Source: Marinobacterium_D sp050908845
GTDB lineage: Bacteria; Pseudomonadota; Gammaproteobacteria; Pseudomonadales; Balneatricaceae
Assembly: GCF_050908845.1 (NCBI RefSeq)
Contig: NZ_CP194171.1
Coordinates: forward strand, 2,604,001 to 2,668,000
DNA length: 64,000 nucleotides
Reading direction: 5' to 3'
Each line of letters begins with the position of its first letter. Position 1 is the stretch's first letter. Position numbers and translations under genes: made by a program. This document shows positions 15,001-21,040 of the stretch, piece after piece. The notes under the pieces are model-generated. The model was given only the letters and a program-made list of their open reading frames with translations, was not told the origin of the DNA and searched no databases.

Positions 15001-16275
15001 GAACTGGTCCATCCCGGCATAGTTGATGATTTTGCCCAGGAAGGTTGTCGTACCGGAGACATCGAACCCAGCGGGCATGTAAACCACATAATTACTGCTT
15101 AATGCATCGTAAACCGCGAAACTGTCGTTAGTACCTACACCCGTTATGGTACCGCTGAGGCTGCCCGCCTGATCGAACAGAAATACGCTTCCCTCAGGCG
15201 CGCTGCCGGTCAGATTTTCAAAGTTCTGGAAGCTGTAATTACCGACTTCGCCGGCATTAACGCCGGTGATTTTGAACTGCGTGTCGATGGCGGAGGCGAT
15301 GAGTTCGTCACCGGCATGAGCGCCAGAGATAAACCGGTCTATTCCGCTAAATCCGCCTATTGCCGTTGCATCAGCCGTCCCCAGGTCGACCTCAATGCTG
15401 CTGGTATAGGCTGCGAAATCCAGCGTATCTATGGCTGCTGCCGGCGGTGTCTGTCCAACATTGGTGCCGCCCGGTGCTACCCCCCCTTCTACAGTTCCGG
15501 TCAGACCGGCACCGTCACTGAACACGAAGCTGTCATCGGCAATACCGCCAACAAGGTTCTCGATATTTTCGAACGAGGAGCCGTTAAGCGTGCCCCGATC
15601 GATGCCGGTGACAAGCCATTGGTTTGCGTTATCCGTACCTCGGAGGGTGTCTCCACTACCTCCCATACCGTCAAAACTAAAGCTTCCGCTCCAGCCAGAC
15701 AGGGTTAAGGTGTTATCTGAGGTACCCCCAGCGATATCGGCGACTTCAAAGCCACCCAGTATATCGATGCGATCAGTACCGATATCGATGCCGGCATCAG
15801 ACAGTTCAAAATCGGTGTCGGCTTTGAGCTCCAGGGTATCGGAACCTGTGCCAAGAAAAGTGAGCGTGAGCGAATCAAGGCTGGAGAGATCAATGCTGAC
15901 GAGGTCGACGCTAAGGGTATCGTCACCGTCAAGCCCGGTAACCACTATTCCGCCGATATCGGCACCGGATGCAGCGGCCGAGGACACCACGTCACTGGTA
16001 CTGTTCAGTAACCGGTACTCGGCAGCGCTCGAGTCGTAATCCAGTACCAGATAGTCTTCAGTATTTCCGCTATCAAGGAAGGACAGATCTGCTGAAAGCA
16101 GCAAGCGAGGTTCGAGAGGCTCAAATTTCAGCGAGGATGCGGAGAGCGGTTGGGCACGATCTCCTTGAGCGAGTTCCCGCACCGCACCACAGACACGGCG
16201 CCAAAGCGTTGTCGGCCGGTACTGACCCTCCTCAGTTGCCAGCCCCTGCTTGCTTACACCGAATGGAACCGCCAT
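1..16275 (-). CDS. Giant LEPR-XLL domain surface/secreted repeat protein (C-terminus outside window)
   Basis: One uninterrupted minus-strand frame runs from an ATG at 16275 to the left edge, giving about 5,425 codons with the stop not reached. A GAGG box lies 9 bases before the ATG. Residues 51-63 read FEPLEPRLLLSAD, the LEPR-XLL motif found near the N-terminus of very large bacterial surface or secreted proteins. The rest is low in cysteine, rich in Gly, Ala, Ser, Asp and Val, and built of short repeats of the type 'AYI..S.V...GD..I.A' and 'GG.G.SV....N', as expected of beta-helix or beta-solenoid adhesins. Five modules resembling GLxxGxTYYV lie near 13.1, 13.4, 3.4, 3.0 and 2.6 kb. A cell-surface or matrix adhesin role is inferred, not shown. 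The secretion signal, if C-terminal, lies outside the window. Confidence 0.85.
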   Translation of the reverse strand, partial: MAVPFGVSKQGLATEEGQYRPTTLWRRVCGAVRELAQGDRAQPLSASSLKFEPLEPRLLLSADLSFLDSGNTEDYLVLDYDSSAAEYRLLNSTSDVVSSAAASGADIGGIVVTGLDGDDTLSVDLVSIDLSSLDSLTLTFLGTGSDTLELKADTDFELSDAGIDIGTDRIDILGGFEVADIAGGTSDNTLTLSGWSGSFSFDGMGGSGDTLRGTDNANQWLVTGIDRGTLNGSSFENIENLVGGIADDSFVFSDGAGLTGTVEGGVAPGGTNVGQTPPAAAIDTLDFAAYTSSIEVDLGTADATAIGGFSGIDRFISGAHAGDELIASAIDTQFKITGVNAGEVGNYSFQNFENLTGSAPEGSVFLFDQAGSLSGTITGVGTNDSFAVYDALSSNYVVYMPAGFDVSGTTTFLGKIINYAGMDQFTVLQGNDADRVIKGTFFSDIWTLEADPTPGYMHIKFEGFSFFNPFTQVTTDVQLFKTPTSSLTIELLNGADQLTVNSVADDFAADLLLYGNHEGNPATIEDPLVDTITFAGDVSTGGGYLEVFADHIKVNDGVTLSARDATDPTDADDIVFRARRINVPQLENLSPLMVQDKHVSVDIGAGATLTAGGVYLIAQGEDRSFSDINGISNVVDQFVIGSVVSKLNDLTALPAKVVVRSATADVTVRDGANLIGDYAVGIYSSASTESTGVAKSKLFSIGYTGSFAKSTVDIQSGVTIESGETVVITSDAAATSEIETETARDLGDVRGGASSQVAVSVAVANADVTSLLTVAKGATITAGKTANISAGGEVDASASATSGLHSNGAAGLAFGIEVTTADIDTRVDGVVTAKMEPIERIEGDPTSLSTPLVKIEIDPLMAKFDKIGKIDYTNETIQLDDNNNGVIDANENTVISFSDLAAGARPTDPGYIDYFGNTINLGHHTLLTEDVIEYGNQRGNSIGGLRDGGSYFVINVEDDANTNFNEGTLIQLATTDWKAIEGDAINLDYTTLGVDVDTNKKDFKVGDIGDGTNGIEKNAIVLENAVGGSTFALGQAVVYRENGAAPIKGLVDGNTYYVIANTNEFNLQGDFRIADKQVIKLAESENEALAGIAIEIEKPASGPDTGYRLEAKHVLDSGFATGIGVLASLDASDSASAEAGLESNDNSDATSFGQKVTGVKDKVNDTILNHILGKLTEDYKPPATSGASTSINVAGALAFSFANHTVESHVGGTASLKSNEDIEVKAEIDQSLQLSAQSDTEPQNTSEGGTGASAPTTVSVAVSAGIFNNTAKATVEQGAELDALRATRVIAGTNYPLLTRFDEYVPLSTGELLDQLQNDGYDTFNDYLDGSLGIESKLLNTFARSTAKADKLSIAGSVNLLVITNDTQAVVQDEVKINQDTDWRDDNSNPHPNQADRQADSKGEQVVSVEATNYLQLINVTGNFQFSLPSISIDPLSPDWDLDTTIAPLGSESKRGGFGGSINLQFLNNTTHALVQGEAEIFSGADGGFNMKAEEAIFNFNFTQSGANAGRVAIGGSFAYLKQVSDNVVQLSNSASVTGRNVRLYAGSLETQISWVGGIAFGSGLGVGASVGINDVFRETYAVIGDRTKLQSAGGAGSSPATHIDVAEEVDLLAKVDGFIASFAVAGTKISTDPDQPSVPQNVPLKAQSVLGTNQEAPPTGIGIAAAVSVNSVTDNTQASIQGSGLISADKANLLAENDIFELTITGGAAFVGGRSQSSGGALAGAFSLNDLDTTTRAFVIDTDLDLAADLGIEAVRKGDLISISAGVGVTTLKEGISVAGSVSINQIFNTTEAYLAGSDSNVDGDLSITASNTASMIAVGGGVAFGGKGGVGLGVGANMLGTSDTPTLTQAYIADSSLKMAGGAVKVSAINEDAGDDPRIVAIGASIAAGGKDSSFGLGVNLSVNLIYADTNAYLDNSSITEVAGSSTPVSVTVSAKDTSSIFTIGGAVGISAENAFGAAIAINIIDNDVAAYLKNSTIDIDGNLIIEAVGTSDIYSFSLGVAANFSGEGKIAGAGSVSVNELGGSTQAYIRGTGGDSVAADGQVKITADNRSTIEAIAGGISLAIPFISGTSDASGEGGGAASGAVGISVAVNEIGKESDRAETLSFIDGLPVESDGNILLHATALLAINAVTFGGSGSITKDSSRKFVGTGAGAGSGNTIWSRTKAYILGSQKSGGYGVLSNQGKVELIANDNSTITADAGGVALALKLGKGSGAQLAIGIGGATNDIYSEIDARIEDSTVKAQGDVILDAGMQPIGDDPSIRALTFGVGVQVTPAKGSGLNLGGGAGFSINTIRNTLNASIEDSSDVVSGSGSVELTASDKTSIDADAAGIGIMVKIGGGSGANAGLGIGVALNDIQNGITAMVEDSTVSADQDVALIAESTNTVNALSIGGAVNGQIGQGNGFNLAGGGAGTKNTIKNTIDAHIKGSNGTNGTPGVEAKNGSVLLTASDDSSIVSDAGGVGVSFNISTGNSTGVNLAIGVGVAVNDIGNKLYAVIDDSTVTGDDVSLIAKSNTSIDTLSIGVAADFSVSTGKSNGLDLGVGAAVSVNSVENTIEAAIKGGSDVTADTGDVTLSATDGAADDPTIITTDSGAAAFAASISTGGGARAAITGGVAVSQSTIRNTIKAHIDNSLVEAKDALSITATSNTEIDTFAFSAAASITVTVGNGASGAVGVAYVGTTNTIENAIQAYITDSNDLSDATLPGIKAGSGGITMLAQDNSSIVADWVAVSVGVAVGVGEGVSAAGAVSLVFAENSIDNLVETYIKNSAVQTDGDIQIDAASDRDLTAKGVVVSASVAIQVSKDSPIGLAVSAIYVEGSNTIGATGGTHAYIDGGWVSASGDIGINATDDESLYSHLTGVGVSISLLSVSYVEVDSTNTVNASVDAYIKDASVTSTEGGIEVKAYSDAFVHSKPVGASVSVSIGGSVSKLISAATIQGHVEAAATGSANLQAANGAVSILSTSAHGALSDLDGGSGAIGVSVNLVSSSATISADTSANVGSGVTVNGDTITIEADVRNSSHYVSGVDPESSVETGTRTAKAYLTTGGVGLLGSGTGNPGDISEDDAAQTIARITGSVKAYIGKGADIDAKGLVDVDADAKNFARAKSDGGDGAIGIAVSLFTTKAIVGSGEGDSDRLGITQAYVDENSTVDAGSLRVAADGRSEADAQMLGVDIGLLGGGGRLEGLGRVDADVDAHIGAAKGATTPLRATVEVSGSVTLESTMSEKASADVDGGFGSVGIGGGEYFGHSYIGSAGKAYVGDNVKITADSLSVKLINPNASASDPLSRFAESDLVIGGVGLVGSGNRVEAHATITGNLEAFIGDDTEITVTNALVVDAQSQSTADSSTNGGNGSVGISVGVYESLATVGSGESDTARLGVTRAYIGEGATINVGSASVVADARNKAVNEMLGVDIGLLGGGGDLTGKSRVDADVDAHIGTDIDDTTASRTTLNSGGAVTVEATMAEKATIDADGGFGSVGIGGGQYRAHAYIGSDGRAYVGDNAKITADSLSVKLINPNASASDPLSRFAESDLVIGGVGLVGSGSRVEAHATIIGNLEAFIGDNTEITVTNALQVEAKSQSTADSSTNGGNGSVGISVGVYESLARVGSGESDTARLGVTRAYIGEGATINVGSASVVADARNAAVNQMLGVDIGLLGGGGNLTGKSRVDADIDAHIGTGRDDSSASRTTLNSDGAVKVEATMAEKATVDADGGFGSIVVGGGEYATYADLASNGAAYLGDNVKITGDSLSVKLLNPNASDSNSPQNRFADTDMTIGGVGLAGSGTNVDASSSIKGNLQAFIGKDADITVTNAAQITATSRSSAITEARGGNGSVGISVSLFDVIATVGTEDSDSSRQGATIASVGEGTTLNAGSLTIKADATNLADSDILSVAIGLVGGGNGVNSEAYIDADVEAYFGTQENDTTAKATTANIDGSISVKAESSASATSDAGGGGGSLGINASTFQVNAGTSGDTLAYLGDKADVDGSSLSIESTVSKADAVAKITAGSGSIVAGGGKVDASAVSEGKSHAYIRDNATADIYDGPVKVEASSSSYAKADSLIASGAIGINGATAYAKPTNTAETKAWIGSSSTVNSLLDSATAAIGATLGAGDVSVIASALAEADGKSERYGGAVLGDGGAAKTTLTLSPTLKASIDSSATVNAAADVRVTADFLKNSTSIDADIDAVNGDLITVNDLPLTTGTIVTLNGREHAVLDMGGDDIYLLGAALDLDAIDGLEDVEGLGDIADREGLAGVDLSRDSISFSAPHLFEDGDEVELYSLEGSIGGLSEGKTYYVRVIDDQTIKLSETKITDSVFDTNQLSDFSVAQVDNDSIEIVDHGFDDGQAVTYRAPDAIVEFNVSSVDITTDSNHDPSLNSRGEVIHNSSLNNIFIESHGWNGGDKVLYRDLSKELPIGGLSNDSTYYVIDDSVNTIQLTDAYSVVSSLTFAQSESGDTIKRNDGLTWAEFGFKENQQITLEGDVNATYMIASLSNDILTLTVKEQVDEGDFGTTDVYQDALELTPDLSDSTNPGLYSLIRTGEMAIDGLVDGQTYYVKKLSDDSFQLADSVDGAALTLDDTGLFDSAKHRIGTEGIDFTSASGEHWLTLELDKLATPVAAGQTLYGPGGLDLVSYLGTQGDGQSSAAANGAGGALGVSADTPEANSTVNLSVDAYIGSSTHITAVGGIEISADSAIDVSGTSDARGGGAIRVGQAKTDTDIKTHSVVAEVGTNAVLIAGCDIIMNADSDTTAKGVAIAKGGGIIANADVKSDASVNFKSLVKIGGGASLESDRHIDLTSDAKLDVTTEAETFTGGAIGWAGAYSNEDGDGGNDNKYGVHIDGNSTVDIGIGANITGDTVNMYALISELTANARAGAQSFITLLLGASTAYAEANANIDTMAEVILRGDSSGNSDETRITGRHGVDLRANYKDVDIERKASRLAVGIIPPQEASAGGVMTIDAEVDTQQGVAVIAGARASDSPLAHPVDSDINALALYVQSDVIGGVDNKTGKWRVHTETGYFDHTHSNPSNSARIKWDANVEILGGPGGAPELVIDDTGKIVHLNNVTVSKGTTTYSEGESLKDVDDFDVSVTNSGYADILMQSQNDIRNNVLSEGPDFIFNDNLPDVRIVDYSGENMHLEKIDVIYSGTAKPVVKLDSGDDVITNDTSASDGDATLEFYIKHRLSTVGTIIDVQKLNSSGDIYIDGVINNPGGWTRIINTETVADHSAQSGDIFGSANGVIRTNQLDIEATEGSIGNSDATRVEVQLVRSTDLYDNSIREVELLAMAGDDSNDHIFLGLQGLDRVVGSTGPFKVQVQRVQAGGDIDIVLHDSKHQTGAGTVGKVQVISDSDNYDADHNSHFRNDGSLGGRDPAAFANTDDATLSSEYVFANSREIDNNALGFRLFADASAPCDKPENWFSII
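4560..6930. repeat. Tandem in-frame repeats of about 720 bp inside the giant gene
   Basis: Landmarks recur at a spacing of exactly 720 bp: 5681 and 6401 match almost base for base, and a more diverged copy near 4958 carries one extra codon. A similar block continues past 6680. The encoded 240-residue unit contains the fixed segments VKLINPNASASDPLSRF, NGGNGSVGISVGVYES and GVDIGLLGGGG. Between the two closest copies the visible base differences are nearly all at third codon positions, so the protein repeat is conserved while the DNA has drifted. At least three copies are clear, with degenerate ones on both sides. Confidence 0.85.
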
Positions 16276-16768
16276 ATCGTGAAACCTCGCTCACAAAATC
16301 TGTGTTGGTCATTTGCAGCATCCTGCTGCCCCTACGAGGACTCGATCAGCGACAGCAAAACGTGCCGGGCCGCTCGGTTTATCTAGTTTATAAAAGACCA
16401 AAGGCAGGGATTGGGCAAGTTACGAGCTGATCAATTCCGGTATTTCAAAGATATGATTTCACCAGGCTGCTTTTAGTGCGGCAGACTGTATCAATTGAGT
16501 GACAACTCGACCTGAGGCGGTCTGATTTAGATGCGGCAGTGGTTATCCGCATATTGGACTTTAAGACGAAATCAGGATCGGGCGTAGAGCAACGGGGGAA
16601 AGGTAAGCAGGTGAACTTAGGGTGCGGCGGTACCTGATCAACAGGCCGCATAGGGGCAAGGTTTACATTTAAGGTTAGCCGGTCACAGGCGTCATCCCGG
16701 TCTTGGAAAAAATGGTGGTGAGCGGTGCGCCCACCACCAGTGGCGGAGGCCGTTATGGCCTGACCCGC
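16276..16768. other. Intergenic region upstream of the giant LEPR-XLL gene
   Basis: This 493-base stretch has no convincing gene; a 68-codon minus frame at 16445-16651 has no ribosome binding site or recognisable family. It must hold the promoter of the giant gene. A TTTATAAA element at 16387-16394, about 115 bases before the ATG, is the best -10 candidate on the minus strand, with only weak -35 matches (TTGCCC) further upstream. The right end contains the terminator of the neighbouring SDR gene. Confidence 0.5.
16707..16739 (-). terminator. Rho-independent terminator after the SDR gene
   Basis: Arms TGGTGGTG (16713-16720) and CACCACCA (16732-16739) form an 8-bp stem. On the minus strand it is followed by six T residues. 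It lies 30 bases past the SDR stop codon. Confidence 0.7.
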
Positions 16769-17530
16769 TTAACGCACGGTATAACCGCCATCGACGGCCA
16801 GCGCATGACCCATCACGAAGGTCGAGCCAGGGCCACAAAGCCAGAGCACCGGATCGGCTACTTCTTCGGCGCTTCCCAAACGACGGGCGGGCACCTGCTC
16901 CATCAGGAGATCCATCGCTTCGGTTTCGTTCTCCTTCATGCCGGCAACCATTGGGGTATCGATAATGCCCGGACAGACCGCATTAATGCGGATCCCCTGA
17001 GCGGCGTACTCCAGCGCCGCGGTTTTGGTAAGCCCGTGAACGCCATGTTTGGCTGCGTGGTAAGCCGCACGGCCGGGTACCCCGACAAAACCGCCCAATG
17101 ATGAGCAGTTCACGATGGCACCGCTACCCTGTTTGCGCATCTGGATCAGCTCATGTTTCATGCAGTTCCAGACCCCGCCCAGGTTGATATCGACCACACG
17201 GTCGAATTCGGCGCGTTCCAGATCGGCGGTTTCGGTAGCAAGCGACTGCACGCCGGCGTTATTGAACGCCGCATCCAGGCTGCCGAAGGTTTCGACGGTT
17301 TTCTCAACCATCGCTTTTACAGCCGCCTCATCGGTAACATCGCAGGCGATAGCCAGGGTTTTTGCGCCCTCTGCGGCGAGCTCATCAGCAACCGCCTGGG
17401 CGGCTTCAGCGTTGATGTCAGCGATCGCAACGGCCGCACCAGCTTTCACAAACGCCTTGACGGTTGCCAGCCCCATGCCTGAAGCGCCGCCGGTAACCAG
17501 GGCTACTTTTCCAGAAAAATCGTGATTCAT
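16769..17530 (-). CDS. SDR family NAD(P)-dependent oxidoreductase
   Basis: A 253-residue classical short-chain dehydrogenase/reductase, of the usual length. The cofactor motif TGGASGMG sits at residues 13-20, NNAG near residue 90, and the catalytic Ser and YHAAK motif around residues 143-160. An Asp in 'IADINA' after the second strand suggests NAD(H) preference. The start is supported by AGAGG about 6 bases upstream. Such enzymes oxidise or reduce alcohol/ketone groups in the cytoplasm; the substrate cannot be read from sequence. It is a monocistronic minus-strand gene with its own terminator, at the edge of a cluster of small redox enzymes. Family assignment is firm, substrate unknown. Confidence 0.93.
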   Translation of the reverse strand: MNHDFSGKVALVTGGASGMGLATVKAFVKAGAAVAIADINAEAAQAVADELAAEGAKTLAIACDVTDEAAVKAMVEKTVETFGSLDAAFNNAGVQSLATETADLERAEFDRVVDINLGGVWNCMKHELIQMRKQGSGAIVNCSSLGGFVGVPGRAAYHAAKHGVHGLTKTAALEYAAQGIRINAVCPGIIDTPMVAGMKENETEAMDLLMEQVPARRLGSAEEVADPVLWLCGPGSTFVMGHALAVDGGYTVR

Positions 17531-17720
17531 AATGACCTCTCATAATCTCAAGTGGGAGCATTGTACGGTCGCACCACTCCAGCGATTAGAGTGCAAAATT
17601 AATTAAGACTAATGAATTGTATTTATTAATACACAACAGGAGTTACGCCTTCTAGCGTGCCTTTCGAGATAAGACTCAGGGGAGTTAGAGAAAAGAAAAC
17701 GAGATAAGAAAACCGTAAAA

Positions 17721-17744
17721 GGCGGGCGCCTGAACACGCCCGCC
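17721..17744 (-). terminator. Terminator after cupin gene
   Basis: A perfect 8-bp stem, GGCGGGCG and CGCCCGCC, with an 8-base loop. It is followed on the minus strand by TTTTACGG and lies 17 bases after the cupin stop codon. Confidence 0.7.
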
Positions 17745-17761
17745 CCTGGTGCGAGTGGAAA

Positions 17762-18223
17762 TTACTCGCCGTACTGCGCGTCGGTTACCGCTTCCATCCA
17801 GTCGACGTTCTTGCCGTCTTTAAACTGCTGGATGGCATAATGGGTAACGGCTGTCTTGTCAGTAGCGCCGTGCCAGTGTTTTACACCCGGCGGGCACCAG
17901 ACCACATCGCCCGGCTCCATGACGACTTTCTCTTTGCCCTCTTCCTGGACCCAGCCTTTGCCGTCGGTAACGACCAGCATCTGACCCGCCGGATGTGTGT
18001 GCCAGTTGGATCGAGCGCCAGGCATGAAGGTGACCTTGCCGCTGTTGACCATGAACGGCTCGTTATTAGGGAACACCATTTCGATATAGGCGGTGCCGGT
18101 AAATTTGTCAGCCGGTCCCATAAAAGTATCCCGGGTGCCGTTTTTGCTGATCTCCATACCTTCTGCAAATGCACCGGTTGAAATGATGGCGGTCGCCAGG
18201 GTTAACGCTCTAAGTCCAGTCAT
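17762..18223 (-). CDS. Exported cupin-domain protein
   Basis: A 153-residue protein. Residues 1-20 resemble a Sec signal peptide with a hydrophobic core (LRALTLATAIISTGAFA). The rest is one small cupin barrel: motif 1 reads NWHTHPAGQMLVV and motif 2 reads PGDVVWCPPGVKHWHGA, giving the His/His/His metal ligands. AGGAG lies 7 bases before the ATG. Such small cupins resemble the YhhW/quercetinase-like and hydroxynitrile-lyase-like single-domain proteins, but the reaction is unknown. A cytoplasmic paralog without signal peptide lies at 33443-33886. The signal peptide places this copy in the periplasm. Downstream is a strong terminator. Confidence 0.85.
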   Translation of the reverse strand: MTGLRALTLATAIISTGAFAEGMEISKNGTRDTFMGPADKFTGTAYIEMVFPNNEPFMVNSGKVTFMPGARSNWHTHPAGQMLVVTDGKGWVQEEGKEKVVMEPGDVVWCPPGVKHWHGATDKTAVTHYAIQQFKDGKNVDWMEAVTDAQYGE

Positions 18224-18306
18224 TTGGATGCTCCTATGACACTTCTAGTTTTACGGGCAGCTGCCCGTGCGGATACTGCACTGCCTGTAGCAGACAAGAT
18301 GAAAAC

Positions 18307-19026
18307 TCAATGCTGGCCGGCGCTCACAACCTGATGACGCAGCCAGACGACACCGCCCTCCAGCGTTTCGCTGGATTTCAGGCGCAGCGCCTGTCCCGCC
18401 CCGGGAAGGTCGAGGTCACTGCTGGCGCAGTCAACAATACTGGGAACACCCTTGAGACCATCCAGTGTCGGGCAGATCAGCATACTGAATTCGTCGATCA
18501 GTCCGGCCGCCCAGAAAGCACCGTTGGTGATGCCACCACCCTCAAGCAGCAAACGCTCAATACTAAAAGCATCACCCAGCGCCTCAAGCGCCGGTTCCAG
18601 CTGATCACCTTGAGGACCAGCAAACAGATAAGAGACGCCAGCCTCCCTGAGCCTGGCCAAAGCTTCATCGGACACCTGCTGGGACAGAACCAACACCAGG
18701 TGCTCGCCCTCTAGATCACCGGACTCCGGGCGCAACCGCCCCTGAGGATCGATGGCAATGGCCAGCTGGCGTGCGCCAGGCTCTGCGACGTGGTTTGTAC
18801 GCTCGACAGGGGTGTCCAGAAAAGCCGGATGCTCCTCCTGCCCGATATATTCCGCCATGGTTTTGCGACCGACTATCCAGCCCTGCGCATTCAATTTGGC
18901 AGCGGCGGGTTCATAGTGAGTCTCGATCAGATCCCAGATACCCCCGTCAGCGGGGTCGGTCCAGCGCGCCGGAAGCAGGCGACCATCCAGGCTGGTAATC
19001 ATGTGACAGATAATTTTCGGACGCAT
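18307..19026 (-). CDS. RibD C-terminal / dihydrofolate-reductase-like reductase
   Basis: A 239-residue protein starting MRPKIICHMITSLDGRLLP, the hallmark of the RibD_C/DHFR-like fold, in which the SxDGR segment lines the active site. A Gly-rich segment ('LLLEGGGITNGAFWAAGLIDEF') in the second half matches the NADPH-binding motif of this family. It has no N-terminal deaminase domain, so it is a stand-alone reductase and not bifunctional RibD. Genes of this type occur in both riboflavin and unrelated stress contexts; here the neighbours are a cupin and other small oxidoreductases, and no riboflavin genes are present. The substrate is unknown. Confidence 0.85.
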   Translation of the reverse strand: MRPKIICHMITSLDGRLLPARWTDPADGGIWDLIETHYEPAAAKLNAQGWIVGRKTMAEYIGQEEHPAFLDTPVERTNHVAEPGARQLAIAIDPQGRLRPESGDLEGEHLVLVLSQQVSDEALARLREAGVSYLFAGPQGDQLEPALEALGDAFSIERLLLEGGGITNGAFWAAGLIDEFSMLICPTLDGLKGVPSIVDCASSDLDLPGAGQALRLKSSETLEGGVVWLRHQVVSAGQH

Positions 19027-19274
19027 TGTGGCTCTCGCTGTGTTCAGGAGATCGGTTTAGTACAGGGTTAACGGTATAGATTAACGCGGTTCCCTGAACA
19101 CTGGATCGCTTCGCGGCTTGCTTGTCTAAGCTTCAGTTAATGCCAAAGGTAGAGAAGCCAGGGACACCGATAAACAGGTATCCCCCGCTTGCTGTTATGA
19201 GTGCGAATCATTAAAAAATGATTGCTACGGCTGGAGAGTTTTATTCAGCGTCCCGGCAGCGCAGTACTGGCACA

Positions 19275-19907
19275 TCAAAGCCGGTCAAAACGGTAGACAA
19301 GTTCCGGACCGCCCGGTTGGGAGTAAGCCAGCTCCGCCGTTACCATGGCGAACGGTTCCACAAAACGGGCACTGCGCAAAGGGCCGGTATCCAGAGGCTC
19401 ATACCCCACGTCGCTGATAAGCTGACGCGCCACTTTCTTCGCCCATTCGTCATCGCCGTAGTAGATCAACTGGGGGCGTGGTGAGCGGCTCTTGCGCCCC
19501 TCGAACACCTCAAACAGAACCTCGCTGGGGCTGGTGTTGAACGCCGATACCCAGCGTGCGTCCGGCCGCCGTTCATGCAGTACCTCGGCACCGGATGAAT
19601 CGGTGCCGACCACCAGATTGGTGTTGTCCAGGTTAAGCGGCACACAGCAGTTGATCACCACCTTGCCGTCGAGATCTCCCACCTGCTCCAGCACGTCATC
19701 AATCCGTGACCAATGCACCGACAGCAAAATCACATCGGCTTGTGCCGCCTCGGCGGGTGTACCCACCTTGCCTCCCGCCTCCCTGGCCAGGCGTTCCAGC
19801 TTGGATGGGTTACGGCTATAGCTGAACGTCACTGCATGGCCTGCTCTGGCCCAGATCGTTCCGATCTTGGCACCCATCAGGCCCGAACCAATTACACCTA
19901 TCTTCAT
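19275..19907 (-). CDS. F420-type NADP oxidoreductase-like Rossmann protein
   Basis: A 210-residue protein with GVIGSGLMGAKIG at residues 4-16, a standard Rossmann loop, followed by 'SYSRNPSKLERLA', whose Ser/Arg residues point to NADP(H). The overall pattern is that of the 'NADP oxidoreductase coenzyme F420-dependent' family (PF03807), which also includes many enzymes that do not use F420. GGAGG lies 5-6 bases before the ATG. It is transcribed divergently from a LysR gene across 97 bases, the usual arrangement for a LysR target. Gammaproteobacteria generally lack F420, so an NADPH-dependent carbonyl or quinone reductase is more likely (inference). Confidence 0.82.
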   Translation of the reverse strand: MKIGVIGSGLMGAKIGTIWARAGHAVTFSYSRNPSKLERLAREAGGKVGTPAEAAQADVILLSVHWSRIDDVLEQVGDLDGKVVINCCVPLNLDNTNLVVGTDSSGAEVLHERRPDARWVSAFNTSPSEVLFEVFEGRKSRSPRPQLIYYGDDEWAKKVARQLISDVGYEPLDTGPLRSARFVEPFAMVTAELAYSQPGGPELVYRFDRL

Positions 19908-20004
19908 GAAAAACCTCCAAGAACGGATCTTATTTTTAGAATCTCAAACCTATTTATCGATCTTATGCTGGTACAATTAACAAAATGATGAAGGGGGCTC
20001 ATTA

Positions 20005-20898
20005 ATGCTTAGGGAAAACGTAACTGACCTGATCTCTTTTGTCGTGGTTGCCCGCGTCGGCAGTTTTACCCGCGCAGCTGCACAGATCGGCGTTTCTCAA
20101 TCAGCACTGAGCCATGCGGTCCGTGGCCTCGAAACACGCCTTGGCGTGCGCCTGCTCACGCGCACCACCCGCAAAGTCACGCCCACGCCCGAGGGCGAAC
20201 GAGTGCTCGAGCGCATCGCGCCTCACTTCACCCAGATCGAAGAGGAGCTGGAAGCACTGGTCGAAATGCGCGACCAGCCCGCCGGCACCATCCGCATCAC
20301 CACCACAGACCACGCTGCCGATACCGTTGTCTGGCCCAAGCTCGCCCCCGTTCTGTTGAAATACCCCGACCTCAAGGTCGAAGTGGTAACCGATTACAGC
20401 CTGACAGATATTGTGGCGGAAAAGTTCGATGCCGGCGTGCGTCTCGGCGAACAGGTGTCCGAAGGGATGATCGCCGTTCGCGTGGGGCCCGATTTCCGTA
20501 TGCTGGTAGTTGCTGCACCTTCTTACTACGAAGGCCGCGACAAACCTCAGACGCCCCAGGACCTTACCAACCATAACTGCATCAACCTGCGCCTTTCCAC
20601 CCATGGCGGCCTTTACGCCTGGGAGTTCGAGAAAGAGGATCGCGAGGTCAACGTGCGGGTGGATGGGCAGTTCACCTTCAACAATATCTACCCGGTGGTG
20701 AAGGCCGCTCTCGACGGCTACGGCCTCGGTTACGTGCCGGAAGACCTGGTCCGGGAGCATATCGATGCCGGCCGACTTGTCACCGCACTGGAAGACTGGA
20801 CCCCGCCCTTCCCCGGCTATTTTTTCTATTACCCCCACCGTCGCCAGTCATCTCTGGCGTTTCGCGTCATCGTCGAGGCACTGCAGCATCAGGACTGA
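20005..20898 (+). CDS. LysR family transcriptional regulator (paralog A)
   Basis: A 297-residue LysR regulator. The winged HTH occupies residues 1-65 (FTRAAAQIGVSQSALSHAV) and the periplasmic-binding-protein-like effector domain about 92-295. AAGGGGG lies about 8 bases before the ATG. It belongs to the group carrying CINLRLSTHGGLYAWEFE and FPGYFFYYP, both nearly repeated in the LysR at 32428-33336, so the two are paralogs. It diverges from the F420-type reductase gene and is followed by a carboxymuconolactone-decarboxylase-like gene, both plausible targets. The effector is unknown. Confidence 0.93.
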   Translation: MLRENVTDLISFVVVARVGSFTRAAAQIGVSQSALSHAVRGLETRLGVRLLTRTTRKVTPTPEGERVLERIAPHFTQIEEELEALVEMRDQPAGTIRITTTDHAADTVVWPKLAPVLLKYPDLKVEVVTDYSLTDIVAEKFDAGVRLGEQVSEGMIAVRVGPDFRMLVVAAPSYYEGRDKPQTPQDLTNHNCINLRLSTHGGLYAWEFEKEDREVNVRVDGQFTFNNIYPVVKAALDGYGLGYVPEDLVREHIDAGRLVTALEDWTPPFPGYFFYYPHRRQSSLAFRVIVEALQHQD

Positions 20899-20948
20899 TA
20901 CGCATTTATGACTGACTATCATAACTGCTTGCTGAGTTATCGCCTTGT

Positions 20949-20962
20949 CTACTGTTCAGTAG
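20949..20962. promoter_or_regulatory. Short palindrome upstream of CMD gene
   Basis: CTACTG-TT-CAGTAG is a perfect 6-2-6 inverted repeat about 80 bases before the CMD start. It could be an operator, but such short palindromes occur by chance. Confidence 0.3.
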
Positions 20963-21040
20963 CCTGAGATCTTGCAACACGTTGTTGTTGATACCGGTTC
21001 AATCCAAGCCGGTGTAAGAGAGACTTAGAGGGAGATGATG

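Noticed and set aside
16445..16651. 68-codon minus-strand frame upstream of the LEPR-XLL gene
   Set aside because: No ribosome binding site, no family resemblance, and Ser/Pro/Cys-rich composition typical of non-coding sequence.
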